Counted from the first letter of the stretch, positions 27,472 to 37,055 are shown. The stretch: 64,000 nt of DNA from Dehalococcoidia bacterium (GCA_035528575.1 DATKYK010000015.1:35817-99816); one strand, 5' to 3'. Numbers and translations: made by a program. The notes: a model not told the origin generated them from the letters alone.

Positions 27472-28170
27472 GTGAAAGGGCGCAATCTTCATAGCTGGCA
27501 GGTAAGCGTTACGGAGGCTAAGGAAATTCAGCGAGCTCTTGCCGCTCAGGTGGTGAGAAGTAACGAGCTCGAGGTCCCTCATCTCGTTGCTGGTGTGGAT
27601 ATCTCTGGCGAGGACAGCAGGGGGCTGGCACGAGGGGTGGTGGTGGTGCTACGTTTTCCCGAGCTTGCGATTGTGGAGCAGGGTGTGGCGACGCTGCGGC
27701 TGAGCTTTCCCTATGTGCCAGGGCTGCTGTCCTTTAGAGAGGTGCCCTTGATCCTGGCCGCCTGTGAAGGGCTTAGCGTGACCCCGGACCTATTCATAGC
27801 CGATGCTCAGGGCATCGCGCACCCCAGGAGATTGGGGCTGGCTTCACACCTGGGGCTTCTGCTGGATGTGCCCACCATAGGATGTGCCAAGTCTATCCTG
27901 TGTGGCCAGCACGGTGATCTGGGACGGGAGCCCGGCGATTATGCCCCGCTCCTCGAGGGCGATGAGGTTATCGGGGCGGCGCTGCGTACAAAGAGGGGGG
28001 TAAATCCGGTGTATGTTTCCATCGGGCACAGGGTTGACCTTGAGGCCGCCATCCAATGGGTGACGGCGTGCCTGAGAGGCTATCGCCTCCCCGAGCCTAC
28101 CAGGCTGGCTCACCTCGCCGCTTCAGGAAAACAGCACCCTGTGTCAAGGGCTGGGCAAGGGCAACAGTGA
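27472..28170 (+). CDS. nfi: Endonuclease V (deoxyinosine 3'-endonuclease)
   Basis: 232 residues from GTG 27472; the TTG at 27463 lies inside the promoter's -10 box and so is unlikely. It contains VAGVDIS (catalytic Asp), FPYVPGLLSFREVP (catalytic Glu in the PY-PGLL-FRE motif) and ADAQGIAHPRRLGLASHLG, the family signature. The enzyme cuts DNA next to deaminated bases. The C-terminus is a short non-conserved tail. Confidence 0.94.
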   Translation: MKGRNLHSWQVSVTEAKEIQRALAAQVVRSNELEVPHLVAGVDISGEDSRGLARGVVVVLRFPELAIVEQGVATLRLSFPYVPGLLSFREVPLILAACEGLSVTPDLFIADAQGIAHPRRLGLASHLGLLLDVPTIGCAKSILCGQHGDLGREPGDYAPLLEGDEVIGAALRTKRGVNPVYVSIGHRVDLEAAIQWVTACLRGYRLPEPTRLAHLAASGKQHPVSRAGQGQQ

Positions 28171-28201
28171 AGGTTGCCGATATAGAAGGGCCACGAATTG
28201 A

Positions 28202-28609
28202 ATGGATGATGCAAGTATATGGCTGATACTTGGGCCCATTTTGGCAGCATTGTTTGGTGCTGTAGTAGGTGGCTTTATTCGTGAGTGGTGGGTTGAAAGG
28301 TTTTACAGGCCCAAGCTTTATATATTGGGTGAGAGCATTATCCAAAATATTCATTATAGAATAATGGTGAAGAACAGTGGCAAGAGAGCTGAGGAGAAAT
28401 TGTGTTTATATGATCGCCTGGGGATATCGTCAGGGAGAGCCTGGGATCATTATAGGGTGAAGCTAGGGGTGATGGGATACTCCGGAGAAATAGTTATAAT
28501 TGCAGCGAATGCAGACCCGGCTTGGGCATCATTTAAGCTCGTTCCCCAAAATGGCGATATAAAGCTGGTAATAACTGAGCGGAATCCAAATTGGGAGGAA
28601 CCCATATAG
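28202..28609 (+). CDS. Unknown membrane-anchored small protein
   Basis: 135 residues, not recognised. One N-terminal membrane helix (WLILGPILAALFGAVVGGFI) is followed by an R/W-rich junction and a soluble beta-rich domain of about 100 residues. The fold suggests an extracytoplasmic or cytosolic beta-sandwich tethered to the membrane. AT-richer than the genes on both sides. A comparable layout, short helix then soluble domain, is seen at 42505-43080, without clear sequence similarity. Confidence 0.55.
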   Translation: MDDASIWLILGPILAALFGAVVGGFIREWWVERFYRPKLYILGESIIQNIHYRIMVKNSGKRAEEKLCLYDRLGISSGRAWDHYRVKLGVMGYSGEIVIIAANADPAWASFKLVPQNGDIKLVITERNPNWEEPI

Positions 28610-28631
28610 AAACCGTCAGGAGGTCTAAATA

Positions 28632-29736
28632 GTGCAAGAACAAAAGAAAAGGCTTGAGGAGCTAGCGGAGAACGTCTCCCAAGTCATGGTGCGTCTTTGA
28701 CCTCGCTCACAAGGAGCGTGAGATCGCTGAAATAGAGACGGAATCAGCCCGCCCCGATTTCTGGCAGGATCAGGAGACGGCGCGGGGTGTTATGCGTCAT
28801 CTAGGGGAGCTGAGGGGGGAGGTGGATAAGTGGCGCATCATAGAAGGCAGGGCCGGTGAGCTTTTAGAGCTGGCAGAACTGGCGATCGCCGAGGAGGAGC
28901 CCGTGCTGGGGGAGGAGATCGCTGCCGAGGCGGAGAGGTTAGCCGCTCAGTTTGAAAGGATGGAGTTTGAGCTGCTCCTGGGCGGTGAGTACGAAAAGAG
29001 GAACGCCTTCCTCGCGGTTCACGCCGGTGCCGGGGGCACCGAGGCTCAGGACTGGGCGGAGATGCTTCTCAGGATGTATCTCAGGTGGGCGGAGCGCCGT
29101 GGCTATCAGGCGAGGGTAGTCGAGGTCTCCCCCGGTGATGAGGCGGGCATTAAGAGCGTCCTCATCCAGGTCACCGGAGATTATGCCTACGGCTACCTCA
29201 AGGCAGAGCGCGGGGTGCATCGCCTGGTTCGCCTCTCCCCCTTTGATGCCGACCATGCTCGGCATACCTCCTTCGCCCTGGTGGAGGTTTCTCCTGAGGC
29301 GAAGCGGGAGTTGGATGTTAGTATAAACCCGGATGATGTGAAGGTCGACTTCTATAGGGCCAGTGGACCTGGAGGGCAGCATGTACAGAAGACCAGCAGT
29401 GCGGTTCGGGTGACCCATCTCCCCACCGGTCTGGTGGCTGTCTGCCAGAATGAGCGCTCACAGTACCAGAACAAGGAGCTGGCGCTGAAGGTTCTCCTCG
29501 CTCGCCTCCTTGAGCTTGAGCTGGCAAAGCGTGCCGAGGAGCAGGCCAGGTTAAAGGGAGAGCATGTCGCCGCCGGTTGGGGAAACCAGATCAGGAGCTA
29601 TGTACTACACCCCTATAAGATGGTAAAGGATCACCGTACAGGATACGAAACCAGTGACCCCTCCGCCGTGCTGGATGGGGCGCTGGATGGCTTTATCGAT
29701 GCCTACCTCAAATTCGCCATGGGGAAGGGGTCATGA
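28632..29736 (+). CDS. prfB: Peptide chain release factor 2 with programmed +1 frameshift
   Basis: Starts at GTG 28632 (AGGAGG upstream). Codon 22 CTT (28695-28697) is followed by in-frame TGA (28698-28700) in the classic CTT-TGA-C arrangement; slipping one base continues with GAC and gives a 367-residue protein. Low RF2 lets ribosomes slip and make more RF2. The tail-side domains show RLSPFDADHARHTS (SPF stop-recognition motif) and SGPGGQHVQKTSSAVR (GGQ). The frameshift makes the second part look like a separate 28792 start. Confidence 0.97.
28695..28701 (+). promoter_or_regulatory. RF2 autoregulatory frameshift site
   Basis: CTT TGA C with the ribosome held at a slow TGA. The Shine-Dalgarno-like stimulator found three bases upstream in E. 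coli is only weakly present (GGTGCG at 28688-28693). Confidence 0.95.
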
Positions 29737-30983
29737 AGCGCATTTGTCGGTTGCTCCTGCTGTTTTTTACTCTCCATGCCCTGATCTTCCTCCCCGTTCC
29801 CTTTATCCTCACCCCGGCAACTACCCTGGCTCAGGGTGAGGTCACTGTAATATCCAGCGATGCCCTGGCGCAATTTCCCACCGCCATCACCTTTAGCCTG
29901 GAGGCAGAGGCAGCTACTGAGATAGCCGACATCGACCTTGAATATCGGCTGGGCAGGCGGAGCCTCACCCCGGTTAGCTGTAGGGTGGACGTCGATTTCA
30001 CTCCTGGTCAACAGGTGGAGGCAAGCTGGACATGGGATATGCTGGATACAGGGGGATTGCCGCCGGGGACGGAGGTAGATTACTGGTGGCTTATTGAGGA
30101 TGCTGCCGGGCACCAAATTGAAACCTCACCGACTAAAGTTGAATTTGATGACCTGAGCCATAATTGGCAGAGCCTGGAAAGCGATCAGTTGACCACCTTA
30201 TGGTATAAGGGTGACCTGGCCTTTGCCCAGGAGCTTCTGGGTGCTGCCGATGCGGCGTTGGAGCGGCTATCCGGTGAAGTCGGGGTTGCACTGGAGCAGC
30301 CAGTCAAGATCTATATTTATGCAAGCTCTCAGGATTTGCAGGGTGCATTGGTCTACCCTCAAGAATGGACCGGTGGAGTCGCCTTTCCCGATTATGGCAC
30401 CATAATCATCGGTATATCTCCCGGTGACCTTGCTTGGGGCAAAAGGGCCATTGCCCATGAGATGGGGCACATGGTGGTGCATCCGCGTGTATTCGGTGCC
30501 TACGGTGATCTACCCACCTGGCTTGACGAAGGGCTGGCGATGGATGCTGAGGGGGAGCTCAGGTCGGATCTTAAGGTACTGCTTTATGAGGCCATCACTC
30601 ACGACACCCTTTTCTCAGTGCGCACTCTTGCCAGTTCCTTTCCTGCCGACCCTGATGAGGCCAGGCTCTCCTATGCCGAAAGCTATAGCCTGGTGCAGTT
30701 TCTAATCGATAGTTATGGTAGCGATAGGATACTAGCGCTACTGGATGTCTTCAAGGAGGGGAGCACCTATGATGAGGCCCTGCTCGAGATCTACAGCTTT
30801 GACATGGATGGTCTCAATGCCCTTTGGCGTGAGAGCCTTGGTCTGGGGCCTCAGCCTTTGCCAATCCCTGCGGAGACAGTATCGGACATCACTTTGCCCT
30901 ACATCGCGCTCATCGTTGTGGTGGCAATCTTAGGGATACTGACTGCCTATTTGGCGCTCTCCTACCGCCGCCGTTTGCGATAG
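29733..30983 (+). CDS. Secreted gluzincin-like metallopeptidase (peptidase MA-like)
   Basis: 416 residues. A signal peptide is followed by a beta-rich domain (about 40-150), then a zinc-peptidase region with AHEMGHM (HE-x2-H at about residue 240) and WLDEGLAM 30 residues later, the third zinc ligand Glu. A C-terminal membrane helix (PYIALIVVVAILGILTAYLA) and RRRLR anchor it outside the membrane. Its ATG overlaps the prfB TGA as ATGA, so it is coupled to prfB. Substrate unknown. Confidence 0.85.
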   Translation: MKRICRLLLLFFTLHALIFLPVPFILTPATTLAQGEVTVISSDALAQFPTAITFSLEAEAATEIADIDLEYRLGRRSLTPVSCRVDVDFTPGQQVEASWTWDMLDTGGLPPGTEVDYWWLIEDAAGHQIETSPTKVEFDDLSHNWQSLESDQLTTLWYKGDLAFAQELLGAADAALERLSGEVGVALEQPVKIYIYASSQDLQGALVYPQEWTGGVAFPDYGTIIIGISPGDLAWGKRAIAHEMGHMVVHPRVFGAYGDLPTWLDEGLAMDAEGELRSDLKVLLYEAITHDTLFSVRTLASSFPADPDEARLSYAESYSLVQFLIDSYGSDRILALLDVFKEGSTYDEALLEIYSFDMDGLNALWRESLGLGPQPLPIPAETVSDITLPYIALIVVVAILGILTAYLALSYRRRLR

Positions 30984-30999
30984 CATCTTTAGCAGGCCC

Positions 31000-31611
31000 T
31001 CAACCAGGCGGTCCCTTCCTGGCTTTATACCATACATAGACAAGGCGATGCACTGCTGTCATATTGGTAAGAACAGCGAGACCCCAGAGGACCACCAGTA
31101 GAAGGGGTTCGAATGTGCTCAACATGAGTCCGATGGCCAGGGTTAGAACCCTGACCGTTCTCCTCATTATCCCCACCTCGCAATCCAGCCCTAATCCCTC
31201 TGCCCTGGCCCTCACATAGCTAATACACAGGGAGCCTACAATGGTAGCAAAGATGAGGATGATCTCTATGGAGGCATCTTGTTGCCAGACATAATACCAT
31301 AAAAGCCCAAAAAGAAGCACCGACTCGGATAAGCGGTCCAGGGTGGAATCGAGGAGAGCGCCGAACTTGGTTACTCTATTGGTGTCCCTGGCCACCGCCC
31401 CATCGAGGAGGTCGAAGATCCCAGCCAACACGATTAAAAAGCCGGCGATAAGGAAGTGGCCCTGGGAGATTATCCAGGCGACGCCGACATTGATCGAGAA
31501 GCCAAAGATGGTGAGCAAGTTGGGCGGCACCCCCGTCTTGGCCACCACCCGGCCCACCGGCTCGGCAAGGCGGTGAGCTCCATCGCTAATTCTTTCAGCA
31601 GGTCGCCACAT
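31000..31611 (-). CDS. CDP-alcohol phosphatidyltransferase
   Basis: 203 residues with six membrane segments. The family motif is complete: D-L-L-DGAVAR-x8-G-x3-D-x3-D (around 67-93). The enzyme transfers a phosphatidyl group from CDP-diacylglycerol to an alcohol. Given the neighbours ino1 and a PimA-like glycosyltransferase, the acceptor may be inositol phosphate. Convergent with the peptidase gene, only 16 bases apart. Confidence 0.88.
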   Translation of the reverse strand: MWRPAERISDGAHRLAEPVGRVVAKTGVPPNLLTIFGFSINVGVAWIISQGHFLIAGFLIVLAGIFDLLDGAVARDTNRVTKFGALLDSTLDRLSESVLLFGLLWYYVWQQDASIEIILIFATIVGSLCISYVRARAEGLGLDCEVGIMRRTVRVLTLAIGLMLSTFEPLLLVVLWGLAVLTNMTAVHRLVYVWYKARKGPPG

Positions 31612-31682
31612 CTTTTATCCCAAATATGCCAACCCCCTGACAAAGTGTGCCAGGAGGCGTGGATAGTATTGCCCTTTTGAGG

Positions 31683-32795
31683 TTATGAGGCGTTAAGCAA
31701 GCTGGTATAGTACTCATTAATCCTTCTGGCGACGTTGGGCCAACTGCATTCCTCTGCCTTTAGCCTTCCCCTTGCCCCCATCTCGCGGCGCAGGGTTTCG
31801 TCGCCAAGCAGTTTAATCAGGGCGCTGGCGATGGCCTGCTCATCTCTGGGGGGCACCATTAGCCCCTCAACACCGTGGCTCAATACGCTGGCGTATCCCT
31901 CAATAGCTGAAGCGACGATGGGCTTTGAGGCAGCCATGGCCTCCAGCAGAATGATGCCAAAGCTCTCCTCTCCGGTAGCCGGGGTGCAGAAAATGTCTGC
32001 CGTTTGATAATATGTGTGGAGGTCTTCATTGGGCACATATCCGGTGAAAACCACGTCCTTAAGATTCGCCTTTCTTACCAGCTTTTCATATTTCTGGTGC
32101 TTCCCCGGTCCTACCACAATGAGCCGGGTGTTGGGTAATTCCTGCTTTACCCTTTTGTATGCCCCCAGGAGATACCTCAGACCTTTGCGCTTTTCCAGGC
32201 GACCAACGAAGAGTATGTTCAATTTCCCGTCGGCGTACCTGGATATAGGGGGCACGGCAGCGGAGAAGTGCGCTACATCGATGCCGTTGGGGATTATGGT
32301 GTAATCGCCGGGGAAATGTTTGCCGATGAAATCCATTGCCGGTTTTGAAACGGCGATCTTGCCATGGAGCTTTTTGAACCACTTTGTGACAAACGGGCTC
32401 ATGATTCGGTATCCCGTGGTGCCGCTGTGGCAGGCGTGAAAGGTGCCAACATTAATGGTGTTTGACACGCGAAGCGTGCAGATACTCAGGCTGGAGCCCA
32501 GTGGTTCGTGGAGATGGATGATGTCAAATTTTTCCCGCTCCAGGATGTCCCTCACCGGGGAGGATAGCATCGGGGATAGGGGAGCCCTGGCTATAGAGCC
32601 CCCTGAGGGTATGGGGAAAGGCCTGCCCAGGGGGATAATATCGCGATTATCAAGGGAGGTATTGCTACCAGAATAAGGGGTTATTATCCTTACATCGTGA
32701 CCCATCCCGGTAAACTGCTCATAGAGGTTGGCGATATGGATAACCACCCCACCGGGGTAGGCGTAATCGTAGGGGGAAACCAGAGCGATCTTCAT
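31683..32795 (-). CDS. GT4-family glycosyltransferase (PimA-like)
   Basis: 370 residues from ATG 32795 (GGTGG eight bases upstream). N-terminal MKIALVSPYDYAYPGGVVIHI, central NGIDVAHF and FVGRLEKRKGLRYLL, and the C-terminal E-x7-E motif in EESFGIILLEAMAASKPIVAS (nucleotide-sugar binding). The family includes PimA, which mannosylates phosphatidylinositol. Cluster context supports a glycolipid role, but the sugar and acceptor are inferred. Confidence 0.9.
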   Translation of the reverse strand: MKIALVSPYDYAYPGGVVIHIANLYEQFTGMGHDVRIITPYSGSNTSLDNRDIIPLGRPFPIPSGGSIARAPLSPMLSSPVRDILEREKFDIIHLHEPLGSSLSICTLRVSNTINVGTFHACHSGTTGYRIMSPFVTKWFKKLHGKIAVSKPAMDFIGKHFPGDYTIIPNGIDVAHFSAAVPPISRYADGKLNILFVGRLEKRKGLRYLLGAYKRVKQELPNTRLIVVGPGKHQKYEKLVRKANLKDVVFTGYVPNEDLHTYYQTADIFCTPATGEESFGIILLEAMAASKPIVASAIEGYASVLSHGVEGLMVPPRDEQAIASALIKLLGDETLRREMGARGRLKAEECSWPNVARRINEYYTSLLNAS

Positions 32796-33559
32796 GAAGA
32801 AAGCCACCTGGTGAAGGTCTTCAGCATGCCACGAACGAAGTATCCCCTGCTCCTGTGCTGCTGCCTGAAAATTTGAATAAGTCCGATGTCGCTAAGCCTC
32901 ACCTTGGTGCCATTCCGGGACAGGGTAGTCCTCTCCAGGAGGCCTCTTCTCAGTTCCTCGGCACTTCGGCCGGGAAACAGGGTGAGACCACTACCTACGG
33001 TGGCCAGGAAGTGGGAGTCACTGCCCCCCGTTTCCGCCAGATCGTGTTCTAGACTAAACATTTTTACCCTCCGATTGATGCGCCCCGGGACCGTGGCGTT
33101 AAACGTTTCGATGCCATCAAGATAGATATCCGGTTCACTACTGCTAACGATTTTATTCAGGTTTCGCTGGCTGATGCTGTCTGTCAGCCAGTTCATGGGG
33201 TGAGGCACGATACAGAGGCCACCCTGGGCGTGGACCGCCTTGATGGTTGATGCCAGGGGCTGGTGGGTGGGGGCCGGGCTCTCGATAAAGAGGGTCAGCA
33301 GGTGCCCCTCAAGGGTGTTCACCTCCATGCCGAGCACTACTTCGAAGGGGTAGTCGCGCTTTGCGGAGAGCTCCCTCGCCTGGTAGCTACCCGAGATTTC
33401 GTTGTGATCGGTGATGGCAATGACATCGAGATTGCCCTTGCGTGCCACGGCTTCGAGTATATCAGGGACATTCGCCATGCCATCGCTCACGCTGCTGTGG
33501 ATATGGATATCCGCCGCTCCGTATCCACTTTGCTCACTTAGCGCTTCCGATGGGTGCAT
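32792..33559 (-). CDS. PHP-domain phosphoesterase
   Basis: 255 residues from ATG 33559; a GTG at 33589 is possible, and neither has a good ribosome site. PHP motifs: ADIHIHSSVSDG, ITDHNEISG, VLGMEVNT, IVPHPMNW, GGSDSH. Metal-dependent phosphoesterase of unknown substrate; in this setting a sugar- or inositol-phosphate phosphatase is plausible. Its end overlaps the glycosyltransferase start by four bases. Confidence 0.85.
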   Translation of the reverse strand: MHPSEALSEQSGYGAADIHIHSSVSDGMANVPDILEAVARKGNLDVIAITDHNEISGSYQARELSAKRDYPFEVVLGMEVNTLEGHLLTLFIESPAPTHQPLASTIKAVHAQGGLCIVPHPMNWLTDSISQRNLNKIVSSSEPDIYLDGIETFNATVPGRINRRVKMFSLEHDLAETGGSDSHFLATVGSGLTLFPGRSAEELRRGLLERTTLSRNGTKVRLSDIGLIQIFRQQHRSRGYFVRGMLKTFTRWLSS

Positions 33560-33751
33560 TCCCTGTAATAACCCCTTAGACAGCCCCACCTAGTACTTCA
33601 TTGCGGAAATCCGCGTCATTTCTTTACTACTATTGGGGGCTGCCAGGCTTTGTAAATCACATTCTCGAACAAGGTGATTATACGTTTACTATTTACAACT
33701 GAATACCAGCCACGTACCGTCAGGTATCGAGAGTGCGTTGGCGGTGGCGAC

Positions 33752-34828
33752 TCACTCGCTATCTCCGGCGATGAATTCCTCTGCCATTCTTCTGGCTTCA
33801 TCGTCTGTATATTGAACCGGGGGCGATTTCATGAAATATGCCGATGGCCCGATAAGCGCCCCGCTGATACCGCGGTCCATGGCCAGCTTGCAGCAGCGGA
33901 TGGCGTCTACCACTACCCCTGCTGAGTTGGGACTGTCCCATACCTCAAGCTTAACCTCGATATTGAGGGGAACGTCGCCGAAGGTGCGTCCCTCCATGCG
34001 GATGTGGCAGAATTTGCGGTCTCCGAGCCAGGGGACATAGTCGCTGGGCCCTACGTGTATATTATCCGGATGGATTTTGGAGTCCAATTGCGAGGTTACC
34101 GCCTCGGTTTTGGAGATACGCTTTGACTCCAGTCGCTCCCGCTCCAGCATATTTAGAAAATCGGTATTGCCGCCGAAGTTTAGCTGATAGGTTCGCTCCA
34201 GTTTGACACCGCGTTCCCGAAATAGGTTGGTGAGCACGCGGTGGGTGATGGTAGCCCCCACCTGACTCTTTATGTCGTCGCCGACTATCGGCAACCCTCG
34301 TTCGCTGAACCTGTTCTGCCAGTATTTTTCCCTCGCAATGAACACCGGAATGCAGTTGACAAAGCCGCAGCCTGCGGTGAGCACCTGCTCGATATACCAC
34401 TTGGTGGCCTCTTCGCTTCCTACAGGTAGGTAGTTGACTACCACATCGGTACGGGTTTCCTTGAGGATATCAACGATATTTTCGGTGGAGCCTGGGGCTT
34501 TAGCAATTACCTGGGAGAGGTATTTGCCCAGCCCATCATGGGTCATCCCCCGGCATACTTTCACCCCGGTGCGGGGCACCTGGCAGAATTTGAAGGTATT
34601 ATTTAACGGGGCATAGATCGCATTGGCTAGATCCTTGCCCACCTTTTGCTTGGAGATATCGAAGGCGGCCACGAAGTTGATGTCACTGATATGGTAGCCC
34701 CCGAGGTTAACATGCATCAGACCGGCGACCCGCTCATTCTCTACCGCATCTCGGTAGTAGTAAACGCCTTGCACTAGCGACGAGGCGCAGTTCCCTATGC
34801 CAATTATTGCCACATTTATCTTGCCCAA
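33752..34828 (-). CDS. ino1: Inositol-3-phosphate synthase
   Basis: 358 residues from TTG 34828, with AGGAG six bases upstream. It converts glucose 6-phosphate to inositol 3-phosphate. NAD site [16 protein letters not shown]; the active-site region has [29 protein letters not shown] (catalytic Lys) and [13 protein letters not shown]. Actinobacterial-type short form. Head of the ino1-PHP-GT4-CDP-alcohol transferase set on the minus strand. Inositol lipids are unusual in most bacteria. Confidence 0.94.
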   Translation of the reverse strand: MGKINVAIIGIGNCASSLVQGVYYYRDAVENERVAGLMHVNLGGYHISDINFVAAFDISKQKVGKDLANAIYAPLNNTFKFCQVPRTGVKVCRGMTHDGLGKYLSQVIAKAPGSTENIVDILKETRTDVVVNYLPVGSEEATKWYIEQVLTAGCGFVNCIPVFIAREKYWQNRFSERGLPIVGDDIKSQVGATITHRVLTNLFRERGVKLERTYQLNFGGNTDFLNMLERERLESKRISKTEAVTSQLDSKIHPDNIHVGPSDYVPWLGDRKFCHIRMEGRTFGDVPLNIEVKLEVWDSPNSAGVVVDAIRCCKLAMDRGISGALIGPSAYFMKSPPVQYTDDEARRMAEEFIAGDSE

Positions 34829-34849
34829 ATCTATCTCCTAGCCTATAAT
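34821..34849 (+). promoter_or_regulatory. Predicted promoter of the PHP phosphatase gene
   Basis: TTGCCC (34821-34826), 17-base spacer, TATAAT (34844-34849). It overlaps the ino1 start on the other strand, so the divergent genes share a 42-base control region. Confidence 0.55.
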
Positions 34850-34870
34850 AGTATTCTGGAGGTGTATTTG

Positions 34871-35539
34871 GTGTACGATTTTCACACCCATACCTCTCTC
34901 AGTGATGGTGCCCTATCACCGATGGAACTGATCCACCGAGCCCTGGACCAGGACTACCAGGCCATCGCGCTCACCGACCATGCAGGTCTTGGCTATCTGG
35001 AGCGGGTCATCGCGGAGACCGCCGGGGATTGCGCCCTGGCGCGAGCGCACTGGCCGATTCTGGCGATCCCAGGCGTTGAGCTTACCCACCTCCCCCCCCA
35101 GGCAATCGGCGAGATCGCCATGCGGGCCAAAGAGCTGGGAGCCTGGCTGGTGGTGATCCACGGCGAATCCATCATTGAACCGGTACAGAAAGGCACTAAC
35201 AAAGCAGCGCTTCAGTGTCCTTATGTTGATATTCTGGCACACCCCGGCCTCATCACTCATGAGGAGGCTGAAATGGCCGCCAACGCTGACATCTTCCTCG
35301 AAATTAGCGCCCGAAAGGGGCACTCGCTCGCCAATGGTCACGTGGCTCAAATGGCACGGCTTACCGGGGCCAAACTCCTTATCAACTCGGATGCTCACGA
35401 GGAAGCAGACCTGCTAACCCCTCCTTTAGCCCGCCAAATTGCCCGGGCGGCTGGCCTGGATGAAATAGAGATCGATGAAATACTCATCACCAATGCTCAA
35501 GCATTATTGAAAAGGCTGCCAGAGCAAGGCCGGACCTAA
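34871..35539 (+). CDS. PHP-domain phosphatase (histidinol-phosphatase-like)
   Basis: 222 residues from GTG 34871, eight bases after GGAGG. The PHP metal motifs are DFHTHTSLSDG, ALTDHAG, PGVELTH, VIHGE, DILAHPG and INSDAHEEAD. Histidinol-phosphate phosphatase and related enzymes have this pattern. No his genes are nearby, so the substrate is uncertain. Confidence 0.82.
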   Translation: MYDFHTHTSLSDGALSPMELIHRALDQDYQAIALTDHAGLGYLERVIAETAGDCALARAHWPILAIPGVELTHLPPQAIGEIAMRAKELGAWLVVIHGESIIEPVQKGTNKAALQCPYVDILAHPGLITHEEAEMAANADIFLEISARKGHSLANGHVAQMARLTGAKLLINSDAHEEADLLTPPLARQIARAAGLDEIEIDEILITNAQALLKRLPEQGRT

Positions 35540-35585
35540 CACGACACTTATTGCATCCGATAACAACCCGGTGGTGAAGCACCGA

Positions 35586-35726
35586 TCAAGATTTGCCGAT
35601 GCGGAAGACCTTTGTTCCGCATTTGGGACATACACCCCGTGTCGCCGGTCTGCCATTCTTCAGGGTAACCTTTTGTGAATCCTTAATCTCAACCTTGGTT
35701 CTGCATTTAAAGCAATATGCCTGCAT
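35586..35726 (-). CDS. DUF5679 small zinc-ribbon protein
   Basis: 46 residues, missed by a length cut-off. ATG 35726 has GGGGGTG six bases upstream. It reads MQAYCFKCRTKVEIKD, then VTLKNGRPATRGVCPKCG, ending TKVFRIGKS: two C-x2-C pairs around a short linker. This matches the DUF5679 family, widespread in Chloroflexota and archaea, function unknown. Confidence 0.88.
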   Translation of the reverse strand: MQAYCFKCRTKVEIKDSQKVTLKNGRPATRGVCPKCGTKVFRIGKS

Positions 35727-35804
35727 CCGTTTCACCCCCTTTCAATCATGTAGCACTATAACCGCTATCTAGCTATGTGTCAAGTCTCATTAAAGCTAAT
35801 TCTA

Positions 35805-36698
35805 CTATCGCTCACTGGGGAATACCTTTTCCGGTTGCCATACTCTCTCCTGCGGCAGGAAGCGTAGCACGGCGAGGAAGCGGCCGTCAAGGGAGTAGGC
35901 GCGGCAATGGCCTTTATCGTCACTAATGTTCAGAGCCAGAGGGCGACCGTTGCTGATGGCACGCTCCTTTTCCTCGCCCACGATGGCGGCTATCCAATGC
36001 TCCAGCACCATATCCATGGGGTAAAGGAAGTCCTGCCAGTAGTTATGGCGGAAGGCATCCTCAAGTTGGGGAAGGGTTAGACTATCGGTGATGTTGATTG
36101 GTCCGCACCTAAGGCGGACCAATCTCGTGATGTAGGCGCCACAGCCGAGTGCCTGGCCAAGGTCGTGGGCCATGGAGCGAATATAGGTACCCTTGCCACA
36201 CTCCACCTCGATAGTAAAAAAGGGAGGATGCCACTGGAGGAGTTCCAGGCGAAAGACCTCAACCTTTCTCTCCTCCCTTTCCACTGTGATGCCGGCGCGG
36301 GCGAGCTTATAGAGGCGTTTCCCCTGGTGCTTCAGGGCACTATACATGGGGGGTTTCTGAAGGATGGTGCCACTGAGGGAGGGAAACAACCCCTCTACCT
36401 GTTCTCTGGTAATATGGGAGGGGTCAACCCTTTTGGTCACCTTACCCTCTGCATCGTAGGTATCGGTGGCTACTCCTAGCTCAATCTCAGCCTGATACGT
36501 TTTTCTAGCTGCTACGATAAATGGGCTCACCCTTGCTGCTTGTCCCAGGCAGATGGGTAATACACCGGTGGCTTCTGGGTCCAGGGTGCCAGCGTGCCCA
36601 ATGTGTTGCTGCCTGCTCCACCGCCTCACCAGAGTGACAATATCTAAGGAGGTTTTCCTGGCGGGCTTATTGATGTTGAGGATCCCGTTAACGCTCAA
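35805..36698 (-). CDS. truB: tRNA pseudouridine-55 synthase TruB
   Basis: 297 residues. NINKPARKTSLDIV, then HAGTLDPEATGVLPICLGQAAR with the catalytic Asp in GTLDP, and KPP-x-YSALKHQGKRLY. Makes the universal T-loop pseudouridine. Overlaps rbfA by 11 bases. Last gene of the long minus-strand operon. Confidence 0.97.
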   Translation of the reverse strand: MSVNGILNINKPARKTSLDIVTLVRRWSRQQHIGHAGTLDPEATGVLPICLGQAARVSPFIVAARKTYQAEIELGVATDTYDAEGKVTKRVDPSHITREQVEGLFPSLSGTILQKPPMYSALKHQGKRLYKLARAGITVEREERKVEVFRLELLQWHPPFFTIEVECGKGTYIRSMAHDLGQALGCGAYITRLVRLRCGPINITDSLTLPQLEDAFRHNYWQDFLYPMDMVLEHWIAAIVGEEKERAISNGRPLALNISDDKGHCRAYSLDGRFLAVLRFLPQERVWQPEKVFPSER

Positions 36699-37053
36699 TA
36701 TCGGTTTCTTCTCTGCCTTTGACCTCTTTTATTAGGTGGAGGACCTGAGCACCCCGCTCGATGGAATCATCCTGATAAAAGATCAGCCGCGGCGTGCGGT
36801 GCAATGAGAGCCGCCCCCTGAGCTCCCGGTAGAGGAAGCTGGATGCGGAGGCCAAACCAGCCATCGCCTTCTGCTTCTCCTCATCGCTGCCCATGATGCT
36901 GATAAAGACTTTGGCATATCTCAGGTCCGGGGAGGTATCTACCTGTGTAACCGTGAGAAAGCAGCCCAGTCTAGGGTCCTTAATCTGGCGGCGAAGCAGT
37001 TCGCTTATCTCCTCTTGGATCAGGTCGTTAAGCCGCTGGGTTCGCCTGCTCAT
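36688..37053 (-). CDS. rbfA: Ribosome-binding factor A
   Basis: 121 residues. RRTQRLNDLIQEEISELLRRQIKDPRLG and YAKVFISIMG are typical; the KH-like fold binds the 30S subunit in cold-shock and late assembly. Sits between infB and truB as usual; the nrnA gene often found here is absent. Confidence 0.95.
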   Translation of the reverse strand: MSRRTQRLNDLIQEEISELLRRQIKDPRLGCFLTVTQVDTSPDLRYAKVFISIMGSDEEKQKAMAGLASASSFLYRELRGRLSLHRTPRLIFYQDDSIERGAQVLHLIKEVKGREETDIER

Positions 37054-37055
37054 CC

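Noticed and set aside
28792..29736. prfB starting at 28792
   Set aside because: This start skips the N-terminal part. The upstream 22 codons and the CTT-TGA-C site show the gene begins at GTG 28632.
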